Source: Ferrimicrobium sp.
Lineage (GTDB): Bacteria; Actinomycetota; Acidimicrobiia; Acidimicrobiales; Acidimicrobiaceae
Length of the DNA: 64,000 bases
Direction of reading: 5' to 3'
Assembly: GCF_027319265.1 (NCBI RefSeq)
Contig: NZ_DAHVNP010000029.1
Span: forward strand, 1-64,000
The notes beneath the pieces were generated by a model, which was not told the origin of the DNA, did not search any database, and saw only the letters and a list, made by a program, of their open reading frames with translations. Position numbers and translations under genes: made by a program. Every line of letters begins with the position of its first letter. The stretch's first letter is position 1. Shown here piece after piece: positions 16,563-25,722 of the stretch.

Positions 16563-17960
16563 CTAAACATCTTGTATGAGTGATTGCAGGGTCGCAGCTA
16601 CCGTTGAGATCACCTTGGCCGCTGCCTGGTACTGCTGTTGGTAGTTGACGAGGTTGACGAGTTGGGAGTTGACCGACACCCCAGAGACCGATTGTTCCGC
16701 ACTGTAGGCTTGGTTATAGACGTTGGTCGCATTGGTCGCGTTCGCGGTAGCGTTTTGGACGTCCAGCCCCGCCTGTGCAACCGACGTTGCCCACTCTCCA
16801 GTAGGACCAGTTGTGGCGGTCTGAAGATTGGCGATCTGCTGAAACGTGGTACCATCACCTGCCAGTGAGCTCGTGCCAGAGGCTAGGTAGCTCGACGCAA
16901 ACTGAGGATTAACCATAAAGGTCGATGCATTGACCTGAGCTGAGGTAGTCGGAGTCGTTGGTGCCGAGAAAGAGGCCCCTTGACCGTATCCAAAGAGCGG
17001 TGTCGTGAGACCAGTAGTTGAGGATCCTCCGTTGCTGGTGGAGTTATTGACCCTCACTACCAGGCTGCTTGCTAATTGGTTCAAGGAATTCATGTACTTT
17101 GGTAGATTGGAATTAAGGGCAGCAAGCGTTGCACCAAGTGTGCCACTACTGACCGGCACCGACGTGCCAGAGGAGGCCAAGGTGACGGTTGCATCACCAG
17201 TAGTAGATCCAGTTGCGAGACCCGAGCCTGGCGTAAAAGTGATTTGAGATGCCTGTCCACCCTGCACCAACGCCACTCCACCGATAAGAAGAGTGGTCTG
17301 GCCTGCATGCCCAGGGATCGAGGTGACGCCAAGCTCACTGGCAAGTTTGTCGATCACCTGGTTTTGTTGATCAACAAGAGTGTTAGAGGCACCGGGTGTC
17401 AGCGAGGTACTAGCGAGTTGGGTGTTGATGGAGGCAACCTGCTGGAGCTGGGAGTTGATCGTGCCAACTAACGTCGTTGCCGCAGTTGAAGCCTGATTGT
17501 AGGTAGCGGTGAGATTTGCCGCTGCCTGGTGGATGGCGGTGGCCACGTTCTGTGCAGAAGCTTGCAGCTGCAGATAGGCGGCAGGCTGCGACGGTGTATC
17601 AGCAACATTGGAGAAATCATTGAACATCGTATTCATCTGTTCAGCGATCCCGTTCGAACTCGGCTCGTTGAAGGAGGCTTGGGCGCTCGTCAACAGTGAC
17701 TGCATCTGATTCGCATAACTCTGGGAACCATTAGCCGAGAGCTCGAGTTGCCGGTTGAAGCTATTGGAGGATTGGAGGATACCGGTGACCGTTACGCCGT
17801 TACCAATGGGATCCCCAGGGGTCTGCTGGTTCGCAAACGATGCTGTTTCTTTGAGATAGCCAGGGGTGTTGGCGTTGGAGATATTCTCACTGACGGTGTC
17901 GAGGCCGGTCTGTGCGGCATCGAGGCCAGAGAGCGCAATGGAGAGCGAACCGCCACTCAT
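16563..17960 (-). CDS. flgK: Flagellar hook-associated protein 1 (FlgK)
   Basis: The 465-residue protein starts with the rod/hook-family signature (SLSIALSGLDAAQTGLDTVSENISNANTPGY) within its first 36 residues and ends with the matching C-terminal coiled coil (VNLVNYQQQYQAAAKVIST). FlgK forms the junction between hook and filament. Its ATG overlaps the stop of the preceding FlgN-like gene by four bases. The protein is on the short side for FlgK because the central domain is reduced. Confidence 0.92.
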   Translation of the reverse strand: MSGGSLSIALSGLDAAQTGLDTVSENISNANTPGYLKETASFANQQTPGDPIGNGVTVTGILQSSNSFNRQLELSANGSQSYANQMQSLLTSAQASFNEPSSNGIAEQMNTMFNDFSNVADTPSQPAAYLQLQASAQNVATAIHQAAANLTATYNQASTAATTLVGTINSQLQQVASINTQLASTSLTPGASNTLVDQQNQVIDKLASELGVTSIPGHAGQTTLLIGGVALVQGGQASQITFTPGSGLATGSTTGDATVTLASSGTSVPVSSGTLGATLAALNSNLPKYMNSLNQLASSLVVRVNNSTSNGGSSTTGLTTPLFGYGQGASFSAPTTPTTSAQVNASTFMVNPQFASSYLASGTSSLAGDGTTFQQIANLQTATTGPTGEWATSVAQAGLDVQNATANATNATNVYNQAYSAEQSVSGVSVNSQLVNLVNYQQQYQAAAKVISTVAATLQSLIQDV

Positions 17961-18352
17961 GCGCGGTGACTCATCGACTCAGGCTTTAAGAGCTCGATGT
18001 CTCCGTCGCCACGGTAAAGACCGATGTCAAGTCCCAAGTCACGCATTAGGTTGGCTACGACCATCGAACGCCAGAAACACCCGACCATCACGACATTCGC
18101 TTTGGTTGCCAACTGTTGGTACCGACTCCTAAAGGCGCCAGGTTCCAGCTCTCCTGATTGCACCTCTTCCACCAGGCAGCCAATCAGCTCATTGAGGCTC
18201 ACTGCTCGCAGGGCGAGCTCCTCATCGGCGTTCTGGGTCATCAAGTCGCTCATCGCGCTCAACTCATGATCGAGCTGCGCAAGAAGCTCTTCGATACGGT
18301 TCACATTCACTACGTGATCATCCATGGTGGGACCATCGGCACTGATACTCAC
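17957..18352 (-). CDS. flgN: Probable FlgN-type flagellar chaperone
   Basis: The 131-residue acidic protein has two or three long amphipathic helices (RIEELLAQLDHELSAMSDLM; LRAVSLNELIGCLVEEV). It lies directly before flgK, where FlgN usually sits, and overlaps flgK by four bases. FlgN chaperones FlgK and FlgL and delivers them to the export gate. Sequence similarity is weak, so the call rests mainly on position and helical character. The GTG start lies only three bases after the stop of the VirD4/TraG-like gene; an ATG at 18325 is an alternative. Confidence 0.6.
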   Translation of the reverse strand: MSISADGPTMDDHVVNVNRIEELLAQLDHELSAMSDLMTQNADEELALRAVSLNELIGCLVEEVQSGELEPGAFRSRYQQLATKANVVMVGCFWRSMVVANLMRDLGLDIGLYRGDGDIELLKPESMSHRA

Positions 18353-18355
18353 AAC

Positions 18356-19603
18356 CTAAGTTCTCGTTTTCGAGCGTGTGAAGAGCCGTGTCATCCGGTG
18401 TGACCCCTCCATGAGGATCGGGTAACGAGACGCCAACGCTGCCGGGGACAAATCGCGCAGATAGCTGCGCGTAATGGGATCCGAGGTCGAGCTCATAAAG
18501 AGCTTGCTCGCATGGTTGTTGATGATCGAGTTCGCCGAGCGTCCATAACGGTGTTCAAGCTGGGCAAGGTCCTGCACGATCGAGATCAAGCGCACTCCTT
18601 GCCCAATACCGATTGCCGCCAGGCGATCTAAGTTCGGAATCGGTGCGAGGTTGGCGAGTTCGTCCAAGCACAACAGCATCGGCTGTGCGTGTCCTCCCTC
18701 AAGCGCTGTCACGACGATACGCGAGAGCATCAATGCAAAGAGCAGAGAATGGAACTCCTGTTCTCCCGCACTGGCCACTAGGAACATTGAGCTGGGCACT
18801 CCATCGAAGAGATCGAGGACCCGAAAGCCAGGTAAGGTTGTGTCCTCACGGGCCAGCGGTCCAAGCAGTCCTCGTGCGGTGAGGAGGACCGAGTCACGTT
18901 GGCGATCCTCCAAGGCACACGTCGCCAACACCTGCTCAGCCAATCCACGCTCCCCTTGGGCACAGAGACTCCGATAGAGCTCCCCTGGATCGTCAAGCCA
19001 ACCGAGCATTGGCGCTCCGGTGTCATGTGAGGCGCGCAGCACACCAGCCACCACGGGCTCTGCCAGCTGATACCAAAAGTGTGTATCCCCGCTTGTCAAG
19101 GCGTACGAGGGTTGAGCGAGCACGAGCGCATGCGCCATCGAAGCGGCTTCACGCCTACCGGGTGTCTCACCGACCAGATCCCAACGATGGGTCGCACGCT
19201 CGGGATCACCGATAATGATCAGCCGTCCCTTCGCTGCTCGACTGGCGAGTACGCCCGGGGTAAGCAGATCCGCCTTCACCGACGTCGCGACCAGTGATCC
19301 GGGAAATGACAAGAGATTGGGGACCACGACGCCAGTCGTCTTCCCGCTCCTCGTTGGACCGACCACGAGCAAGGAGTGGTCGTCGACGATCGAAACCCGC
19401 CGATGCCGAGAGAGCTGGATCCGAAGGCGATTCGCCGGTATCCCAACAGGACTGCCGACGCGTAGCCTAAGGCCGGATTCTGGCCGTTGTAGCCGCCGAT
19501 ACCCACCACGCAGCTGACCCGATGAGGGTGGGGTCCGCTCTCCCCGCTGAGAACCAAAGAGCCAAAGCGCGATGGCCACCGCAAGCACAAGGACCGTCTT
19601 CAC
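18356..19603 (-). CDS. VirD4/TraG-like coupling ATPase
   Basis: The protein (about 415 residues) has one N-terminal membrane segment (VKTVLVLAVAIALWLF), then a TraG/VirD4 ATPase domain: Walker A GPTRSGKTTG, Walker B MLLCLDELANL and the arginine-rich end of the RecA-like core. Coupling proteins bring substrates to a type IV secretion channel. The start is taken as the GTG at 19603, one base after the stop of the preceding ATPase gene. It is shorter than typical conjugative TraG proteins. No relaxase gene is present anywhere in the window, so DNA conjugation as its function is doubtful. Confidence 0.8.
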   Translation of the reverse strand: MKTVLVLAVAIALWLFGSQRGERTPPSSGQLRGGYRRLQRPESGLRLRVGSPVGIPANRLRIQLSRHRRVSIVDDHSLLVVGPTRSGKTTGVVVPNLLSFPGSLVATSVKADLLTPGVLASRAAKGRLIIIGDPERATHRWDLVGETPGRREAASMAHALVLAQPSYALTSGDTHFWYQLAEPVVAGVLRASHDTGAPMLGWLDDPGELYRSLCAQGERGLAEQVLATCALEDRQRDSVLLTARGLLGPLAREDTTLPGFRVLDLFDGVPSSMFLVASAGEQEFHSLLFALMLSRIVVTALEGGHAQPMLLCLDELANLAPIPNLDRLAAIGIGQGVRLISIVQDLAQLEHRYGRSANSIINNHASKLFMSSTSDPITRSYLRDLSPAALASRYPILMEGSHRMTRLFTRSKTRT

Positions 19604-19604
19604 G

Positions 19605-20759
19605 CTAACCTCGCATAGCCTTATCAGTGTCGACAAGTCCGAATTCTTCCGCAAGAAGTCGGTGGCTCACGAGAAACTGATGGGTACCGATACTCCAGAG
19701 CGCCTCGCCCCTGGCGAGGGTAGCGAGTGTCTCGCCCACCATGGGGCTAAGCCCAAGGGTCGCCGTGAGCTGAGTCACCTCCTCGCGGGCTTGGCGAAAG
19801 ATAACGCGGGTCTCGACATCTTTGACCAATTCAGCGGCCCCAGCGTCCAAATCCGAGATCCGGTGCGTAACGGCGATCACCGACGCTCCATAGCTACGAG
19901 CGAGCTTGAACAGACCCCGCATCTCCCGTACTGCATCCGCATGTTGAAGCACCGACCAGGCCTCATCGATGACGACAAAACCTGGGGAGAGTTCTGACTT
20001 GGCGAACTGTGCGATACGTGCCCGGAGCAGACAGCTGATAGCGAAGGCCGTCAACCGAGGATCCACGAGCGAGCGAAGGTCCACCACAACGCGTTCCCGA
20101 AGGGCGACACTTTGGCCATCCACCGCAAAGACACCGGCGAGATCGCCATCGATGAGGCGGGTGAACTGAGCACGCAATTCGCGACGAAGTCGCCCCTCCT
20201 CTCGATCAGCGTGCGCCCCAACGGACCCTCGGTCAACAAGATCGACGAGGTGAGCCAGGGTGATCGTACCGGGATCGACCATGAGCTGCGCGGTGATCTC
20301 CTGGAGCAACTGGTACTCCAGCGGTAAGGGTGATCGGCCATAGAGTACGACAAAGATACCCACCAATACCCCGGCGAGGACCCGCTGCGAAGTACCGACT
20401 CCTGCAAAGGGGTCCAACCCGGCACCGTCGGCTAGACCCAATTGCTTCGCGCCCAAACTTGTCGCTGCAGGCGCATACTCCCCTTTTGGATCGAGAATCA
20501 AGATTGAAGTTGTCGGCGTAGCCTCCCGAACCAACAGGGTCTTGACAAAGGCACTCTTACCACGACCGATCTCTCCAAGCACAAGCATGTTGGGACTCGT
20601 CAAATAGCCTGCTTGGTAAAGCTCGAATGGGTCAAAGCAAAAGACACCACCGAGACGGGAAACCCCGACGGGACGAAGGCGAGTGGGAGGCAACGGACTT
20701 GAGGCCAGGAGCGGCAGTCGCCCCAGGGTTCGCGTGCTGTCCTGGAAGCTCAACTCCAT
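19605..20759 (-). CDS. VirB4/TraC-like secretion ATPase (short form)
   Basis: The 384-residue protein contains the ATPase half of a VirB4-type protein: Walker A GEIGRGKSAF near residue 65, ILDPKGEYAP, Walker B GFVVIDEAW, and SVIAVTHRISDL with the sensor region. VirB4 proteins usually have 500-900 residues with an N-terminal domain contacting the channel; here that domain is missing, so it may be supplied by the SCO6880-like neighbour. It overlaps the upstream gene by ten bases and is followed after one base by the VirD4-like gene. Confidence 0.8.
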   Translation of the reverse strand: MELSFQDSTRTLGRLPLLASSPLPPTRLRPVGVSRLGGVFCFDPFELYQAGYLTSPNMLVLGEIGRGKSAFVKTLLVREATPTTSILILDPKGEYAPAATSLGAKQLGLADGAGLDPFAGVGTSQRVLAGVLVGIFVVLYGRSPLPLEYQLLQEITAQLMVDPGTITLAHLVDLVDRGSVGAHADREEGRLRRELRAQFTRLIDGDLAGVFAVDGQSVALRERVVVDLRSLVDPRLTAFAISCLLRARIAQFAKSELSPGFVVIDEAWSVLQHADAVREMRGLFKLARSYGASVIAVTHRISDLDAGAAELVKDVETRVIFRQAREEVTQLTATLGLSPMVGETLATLARGEALWSIGTHQFLVSHRLLAEEFGLVDTDKAMRG

Positions 20760-21997
20760 CCAGTCACCCCCAGAAGCGCCCGCTCGAAGAGGGTGCGCTG
20801 CTCCCCAAGGACAAGCTTTAGCCGAAGCTGCGCGCTCGCCGCTAACTCCTCCAGCCCAGCGCGGCTCGCCACCAATCGTTGCGCGCTCGGAGCCAAGAGT
20901 ACCACCAGCACCTGGTAACGACAGAGCCGGTACCCAGCCAGGAGCTCCTCCTCTTGCGTGAGCGAGGTAGCCTCACGGTAGTCATCTCGGGCTCGATCCA
21001 GATAACCTCGCTCTCGACGAAGTCGACGATCGGCGGCCATCTCAGTCCGGTGACGCGCCACCTCCCGTTGAGCCCGTCGCGCCTCGACTGGGTGCACAAT
21101 GAGGGAGACCACACGGCTTGGGGAGCCCGGGGCAAAGAGGCCGAGGAGCATCCCTGGGTCTACGCTCCGACCTGGCCAACCTTCGATACGATAGGTCGAG
21201 GCTACGAACCCGTCGCCAACGAGCATCTCTACCCGTTCACTGGCTTGCGCACCGGCCTTAGAGAAGGAGCTGCTAATGGCGCCACACGCCCTGTCGACCA
21301 AGTCGTTGGGTACCTCCGGCGATGCCAAGGTGATGCCTTCGATGTGGTTCGTCGTACCAAGTCCCGTCATCGTTCTAATCAGGGCAGTACGGTGTCGACG
21401 CAAAGACCCGGGTGGCCCGGTCACGAGCAACGACGTCTGGACCCCATAGGTGGTGAGCGCCAACTCCCGATAACTCTTGGAGCACTCCGACAGGTCCTCA
21501 AAGAGGGTCTGTGGCAGGATCGTGCTACGGAGCACCAGCCCGCCATGTGGCACCAACCGGTTTGACGCCTCGGTCAGGAGGTGTGCCCAGGCGTCGCCGT
21601 ACTCCCGCTTGGCACGCAGTATCGCTGCTGGGGTCTCATCGGTGACCACGAAGCCCCCGATCAGCTGGCGCGAACCGACACTCATCAGCAGTTGCGCGTC
21701 GGTAGAGACCCCTGGGGTACGGCGCGTGAGCCTTGCCCCCACGAACATCTTGATCGATGCAAAGGGGTGGATCTTGAACCAGAGTGTTGCTCCAAGGAGC
21801 GCGGCCCCTCCCACGATTCCCCCGATGACCAAGGCGAGGCGCATCATCGGGTTCGCCAGACCAAGGACGCCAATGACGACTACCACCGCAAGAGCAAACC
21901 GTGCCACCACGGTGACGCGAAGACCCAACATCTGCGTCCCTGACACGGGGGTGCCAAAATAGACGAGATCATGCTGATCGACGTCATCGCTGTTCAT
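20750..21997 (-). CDS. SCO6880-like type IV secretion component
   Basis: The 415-residue protein has two membrane segments near the N-terminus (about residues 33-50 and 53-70, like the PrgI family), followed by a large soluble domain. The C-terminal part (EELAASAQLRLKLVLGEQ, then FERALLGVTG) matches what I know of the actinobacterial SCO6880 family, found between TrbL-like and VirB4-like genes in actinobacterial integrative elements and chromosomal clusters. Its exact role is unknown. It may hold the domain that the short VirB4-like protein lacks. It overlaps neighbours on both sides by 4 and 10 bases. Confidence 0.65.
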   Translation of the reverse strand: MNSDDVDQHDLVYFGTPVSGTQMLGLRVTVVARFALAVVVVIGVLGLANPMMRLALVIGGIVGGAALLGATLWFKIHPFASIKMFVGARLTRRTPGVSTDAQLLMSVGSRQLIGGFVVTDETPAAILRAKREYGDAWAHLLTEASNRLVPHGGLVLRSTILPQTLFEDLSECSKSYRELALTTYGVQTSLLVTGPPGSLRRHRTALIRTMTGLGTTNHIEGITLASPEVPNDLVDRACGAISSSFSKAGAQASERVEMLVGDGFVASTYRIEGWPGRSVDPGMLLGLFAPGSPSRVVSLIVHPVEARRAQREVARHRTEMAADRRLRRERGYLDRARDDYREATSLTQEEELLAGYRLCRYQVLVVLLAPSAQRLVASRAGLEELAASAQLRLKLVLGEQRTLFERALLGVTGWS

Positions 21998-23070
21998 CCT
22001 CGTCTCCCTTTTCGTTGGTGTCCGTAGAGAAATTCATCGACCCATGGGTCGGTCTTCGCCATTTCAGCGATCGCCGCTGGCACCGGGTGCCCCTGATACT
22101 GGGGCAGGGTCGACTTCGTCTGTTTGGACCAGGGCGCCGCCAAGACGATGCTCGCCATGTACCCCTGATCAGCAAGGGCTCCGGCACGAGAGAGTGCCAT
22201 GGATCGCGCACTCGAAAAGGCCTCGAGCGCAACCGCCTCACTGAAGGCGACCGAGCGCAGAATCGCGATCGGAGCAAAGCAGACAACCAGCAACAAGGCC
22301 ACCCCCGAGAAGGCGAGCGAAAGAAGGCTGCCAATGCCAGAGGGACCCGTCCCTTCGACAAGGAGCGCAGCACCCAACCCGACCCCGATAGCGAGAACGA
22401 GTTTGGAGATCACAAGCCCAAACAGGGAACGCAGCGCCGTGGTAAACCAGTGACGACCCATCGGAAGGACAATGCCAATGCAGGCCAGCGGAAAGAGCGC
22501 GAGTACGAGGTAGATCCCGGCATCACGCATGAGTAACTCCAAAAAGAGGGCAACGGCGCCAAGCAGTGCGATCGCCGCTAGCACCCCTGCCACGATCGGC
22601 CCAACCCCAGGAACGGCACGCCCCCAAGAGAAGAGGAGGGCGAGCCGAGGAAGTGCGGCGATGTCCCCAAGCGGCCCCTTTGCGAGTGCATCCACCACGG
22701 ATGCGAGATCGGCGGTCAAGGTCGGTGCCAGCAGCACTGCACACACCGCGATGGGTACGCGAGCGACCAACTCGACAAGAGACCCGATACTCTGACGCCA
22801 CAGCGCCGCGACCACCCCGATGAGGAGCGCAGGAACCAACACAATCGCTAGGAGTTCGACCTGCTGACGATAGACCGCCTGCACGGCGTGTGCCCCAATG
22901 TCGAGTCGATCCGCCGCGTCGAGCAGCTTGACGACCTCGCGGAGAAACCAACTCAGTGCCCCAGTGAGGAGGTGACCGGCAAAACCGGCGAGCGCGGTCG
23001 CCAGGTACCGAACGATCGCATGTGCGATCGCATCGACTGGGGCTGAAATAAGCGACCCGATCACCACCAC
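21994..23070 (-). CDS. TrbL/VirB6-like polytopic membrane protein
   Basis: The 358-residue protein has about seven to eight hydrophobic segments between residues 15 and 285 and a soluble, charged C-terminal tail ending near KGRRG. Length, topology and position (after a VirB2-like gene and before the SCO6880-like gene) fit the TrbL/VirB6 inner channel component. Sequence identity among such proteins is low, so the call depends on context. It overlaps the next gene by four bases. Confidence 0.65.
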   Translation of the reverse strand: MVVIGSLISAPVDAIAHAIVRYLATALAGFAGHLLTGALSWFLREVVKLLDAADRLDIGAHAVQAVYRQQVELLAIVLVPALLIGVVAALWRQSIGSLVELVARVPIAVCAVLLAPTLTADLASVVDALAKGPLGDIAALPRLALLFSWGRAVPGVGPIVAGVLAAIALLGAVALFLELLMRDAGIYLVLALFPLACIGIVLPMGRHWFTTALRSLFGLVISKLVLAIGVGLGAALLVEGTGPSGIGSLLSLAFSGVALLLVVCFAPIAILRSVAFSEAVALEAFSSARSMALSRAGALADQGYMASIVLAAPWSKQTKSTLPQYQGHPVPAAIAEMAKTDPWVDEFLYGHQRKGRRG

Positions 23071-23072
23071 CG

Positions 23073-23360
23073 TTAGACACCAAGTCCCAGGTGAAAGAAG
23101 AAGTTGATGATCGCTGGCGCTGCACCGATGATGAGCGCGGCTGCCCCCGCCGCCAGAACCGCCCGGCGACCAAAGTAGGACTGCTGGTAGTTCTGGCTAT
23201 GCGCGCCCAATGCCCAGGTCGCCGCTCCGATAATCAGGCCAATCAGTGCCAAAATGAGCGCCCAACCGCCGATCCCATTGGCGAGCTGTTGAATCACCGC
23301 TCCGCCCGGCAACGCCGAGGGATCAGGGTTGAGCGCTACATTGAGAAGCATCCATGCCAT
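23073..23360 (-). CDS. DUF6112-type small membrane protein, VirB2/TrbC-like
   Basis: The 95-residue protein has two membrane segments (about 29-49 and 66-84) flanking a short loop GAHSQNYQQSYFGRR. The order of motifs (ALPGGAVIQQLANGIGGWAL, WALGAHS-NYQ, GAAPAIINFFFHLG) agrees with the DUF6112 family of actinobacterial mobile elements as I recall it. The two-helix layout resembles the pilin VirB2/TrbC. The ATG at 23360 has AGGAGG seven bases upstream; the open frame extends further without support. It is the first gene of the long minus-strand string that runs into the flagellar genes. Confidence 0.7.
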   Translation of the reverse strand: MAWMLLNVALNPDPSALPGGAVIQQLANGIGGWALILALIGLIIGAATWALGAHSQNYQQSYFGRRAVLAAGAAALIIGAAPAIINFFFHLGLGV

Positions 23361-23388
23361 CTGTTCCTCCTTCCGTGGAGATTTTAAG

Positions 23389-23421
23389 CATATCATCCTT
23401 TTCTATGATGTTTCATATCAT
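23389..23421 (-). promoter_or_regulatory. Paired CATATCAT repeats upstream of the secretion operon
   Basis: CATATCAT occurs at 23389-23396 and again at 23414-23421, 25 bp apart, in an AT-rich pocket between the secretion operon and the divergent kinase gene. The spacing is about two and a half helical turns. They may be binding sites of a regulator; which one is unknown. Confidence 0.35.
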
Positions 23422-23517
23422 TCCATTAAAAAATATTCTCAAGGGGCCCGCTGCACCATGACACCCACCCGAGGGGCGATTCCCTCCTAGTATGGAGGAG
23501 TAAAGGAGAGCACAACG

Positions 23518-24540
23518 GTGGAGGACAGAACAAGTACACGCGTCGAGGACGCCGAACTTTGGAGTCGCGCAGCGGCGAGCCTCTCGATCGGTGTGGTGCT
23601 CGTCGACGCTGACTACCACACCGTCTACTCCGACTACGCCGATAAAATTCCCACGGGTGGCTTCGCCGAGCGTATACTGCTCGAACGCGCCATCTCTGCT
23701 CTGAAACACGATGCTCGCCTTGAGCTCTACCGTTCACAGACCCTTGAGGTCTTTGGCCCTCCAAAGAGCTACTTCCAACTCGTCACCACGCCCCTTGGCA
23801 GCGATCCTCACCCTCCCTTTATCATCACCGTTGAGAACATCACCGAACGCAAGCGGCTTGAGGAGGTGCGTCGTGACTTCGTCGCCAACGTCTCCCATGA
23901 ACTCAAAACCCCAGTCGGTGGTATCGTACTCCTCGCCGATGCCCTCAGCCAGGAGTCCGATCCCGCCACCGTCCTGCGTCTCTCTCGTCGAATCCTCGAC
24001 GAGGGGGATCGACTCGCCCGCCTCGTCACCGACCTCCTCGACCTCTCAAAGCTTGAGGAGACAGAACTCCACCAGATCCATGATGTCAACCTCAATGAGA
24101 TCGCCTCAGAGTGCGTGGATCGTTATCGACTCGGAGCAGAGGCGCGTGGGATCGGACTTGAGGTGACCTTTGCACCCGACCCCCCGATTGTGAGTGGCGA
24201 TCGTTGGCAGCTCAGCTCCGCCCTCTCCAACCTCATCGACAACGCCATCAAGTATTCCGAACCAGGAACCGAGGTGCGAGTCACGATCGCCATCTCAGCC
24301 GATAGCGTCGAGGCCATCATCGCTGACCGAGGCATCGGTATTCCTGCTCGCGACCTCTCACGTATTTTCGAGCGCTTTTACCGAGTCGATGCTGATCGCT
24401 CTCGCGCAACGGGAGGTACCGGCCTCGGACTCTCTATAGTGAGACATGTGATAGAAAATCATCAAGGCAAGATCGACGTCACCTCCACCGAGGGTGTCGG
24501 GACGACGTTTACGATCTCGCTCCCGCGGGTCCCCGCATGA
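23518..24540 (+). CDS. senX3: Sensor histidine kinase, SenX3/PhoR type
   Basis: The 340-residue protein has a PAS-like sensor part (about residues 15-110), a HisKA domain with the phospho-acceptor His in FVANVSHELKTP, and a HATPase domain with N-box LIDNAIKYSEPG, ADRGIGIP and GGTGLGLSIV. No membrane segment is seen at the N-terminus, so it may be soluble; typical SenX3 proteins have two. GTG start with GGAGAG upstream. It overlaps the response regulator gene by four bases. In actinobacteria this pair usually controls phosphate starvation genes, but no pst or phoU gene is nearby. Confidence 0.82.
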   Translation: MEDRTSTRVEDAELWSRAAASLSIGVVLVDADYHTVYSDYADKIPTGGFAERILLERAISALKHDARLELYRSQTLEVFGPPKSYFQLVTTPLGSDPHPPFIITVENITERKRLEEVRRDFVANVSHELKTPVGGIVLLADALSQESDPATVLRLSRRILDEGDRLARLVTDLLDLSKLEETELHQIHDVNLNEIASECVDRYRLGAEARGIGLEVTFAPDPPIVSGDRWQLSSALSNLIDNAIKYSEPGTEVRVTIAISADSVEAIIADRGIGIPARDLSRIFERFYRVDADRSRATGGTGLGLSIVRHVIENHQGKIDVTSTEGVGTTFTISLPRVPA

Positions 24541-25247
24541 GCCCGGATAAAGAACGCATCCTCATCGCCGAGGATGAGGAGAGTTTCATCGACGCGATGA
24601 CCCTTGGCCTCAGCCGCGAAGGCTTCGAACCCATCGTCGCCAGCGATGGCCAGCGGGCACTCGATCTCTTCCATGAGACAAACCCTGACTGCATCCTGCT
24701 CGATGTGATGCTACCCAAAATCTCCGGTCTCGACGTCTGCCGTCAGATTCGCAAGGAATCCAAGGTGCCGATCATCATGGTCACCGCTCGTGCTACCGAG
24801 CTCGACACCGTTCTCGGTCTCGAACTCGGAGCCGATGATTACGTCGCCAAACCATTTCGGATGGCCGAATTAGTCGCCCGTATCCGCGCGCTCTTACGTC
24901 GGACCACTGAGAGTGCAGAGCGACCGCGCACCGACGAGGAGGTGCTACGCTACCAGGGACTTACCGCCTTCGTCGATCGACATCAGGTGGTTGTGGGCGA
25001 GAACGAGATCAAACTTCCCCCGAAAGAGTTTGAGCTCCTCATCCTCTTCCTCCGTAATCCTGGCAAAGTGCTGACCCGCGATCTGCTTGTTGATCGAGTT
25101 TGGGGTCATGATTACTACGGAGACACCAAGACGCTCGACGTTCACATCAAACGCCTGAGAACCAAGATTGAACCCGACCCCAACAATCCCACGGTGTTGA
25201 CCACCATTCGGGGAGTAGGATATCGGCTTGATCTCGGACGAGAATGA
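24537..25247 (+). CDS. regX3: OmpR-family response regulator, RegX3-like
   Basis: The 236-residue protein has an N-terminal receiver domain (E12-D13, phospho-acceptor D56 in LLDVMLP, T in VTARATE, K in AKPFRM) and a C-terminal winged-helix DNA-binding domain (PPKEFELLILFLRNPGKVLTR, then KTLDVHIKRLRTKI). It is the partner of the preceding kinase. Its last 20 bases overlap the start of the Fur-family gene, which suggests that the three are transcribed together. Confidence 0.88.
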   Translation: MSPDKERILIAEDEESFIDAMTLGLSREGFEPIVASDGQRALDLFHETNPDCILLDVMLPKISGLDVCRQIRKESKVPIIMVTARATELDTVLGLELGADDYVAKPFRMAELVARIRALLRRTTESAERPRTDEEVLRYQGLTAFVDRHQVVVGENEIKLPPKEFELLILFLRNPGKVLTRDLLVDRVWGHDYYGDTKTLDVHIKRLRTKIEPDPNNPTVLTTIRGVGYRLDLGRE

Positions 25248-25722
25248 GGATACGAGGGTCGCGCACGTCCTCGAACGACTCGCCTCCTCTGGCCATCGCA
25301 TTACCAGCCCAAGGCGCCATATAGTGACCGCACTCGTGGCAGCCGGTGGACACCTGACGGCGGAAGAGGTCGCCACCGCCGTGCAAGCGCGGGATCCGTC
25401 AGTGCATCTTGCGACCGTCTACCGCACGCTTGAAGCACTCGAACACTCAGGGGTGGTGATCCACATCCATCTAGGACATGGTCGTGCCATCTATCATCTC
25501 GCCGACAGCTCCCATTATCACCTCTATTGCCAAGAGTGCGGTGCGGTTCAAGAGATCCCCCAGTCCGAGCTGGACAGTCTCTTTACCACGATCGCCCGTT
25601 CCTATGATTTTGCACCAAGTCTTGGCCATTTCGCAATCATCGGCACCTGCGGTCGCTGTAGGGATCGCAATGGATCGAAGGGACGCAGCTCCGGCGACAC
25701 TTCACCCGAGTCGATCACCTGA
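25228..25722 (+). CDS. Fur-family metal-responsive repressor
   Basis: The 164-residue protein has the Fur winged helix (ITSPRRHIVTALVAAGGHLTAEEV; HLATVYRTLEALEHSG) and the dimerisation domain with HYHLYCQECG and a second Cys pair GTCGRC, which together form the structural zinc site. The specific metal cannot be told; lacking an obvious perR or zur signature it is left as Fur family. The frame offers only a TTG start at 25228, inside regX3. The last 121 bases overlap dadA on the other strand, so the C-terminal zinc motif is encoded antisense to the dadA tail. Confidence 0.8.
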   Translation: MISDENEDTRVAHVLERLASSGHRITSPRRHIVTALVAAGGHLTAEEVATAVQARDPSVHLATVYRTLEALEHSGVVIHIHLGHGRAIYHLADSSHYHLYCQECGAVQEIPQSELDSLFTTIARSYDFAPSLGHFAIIGTCGRCRDRNGSKGRSSGDTSPESIT

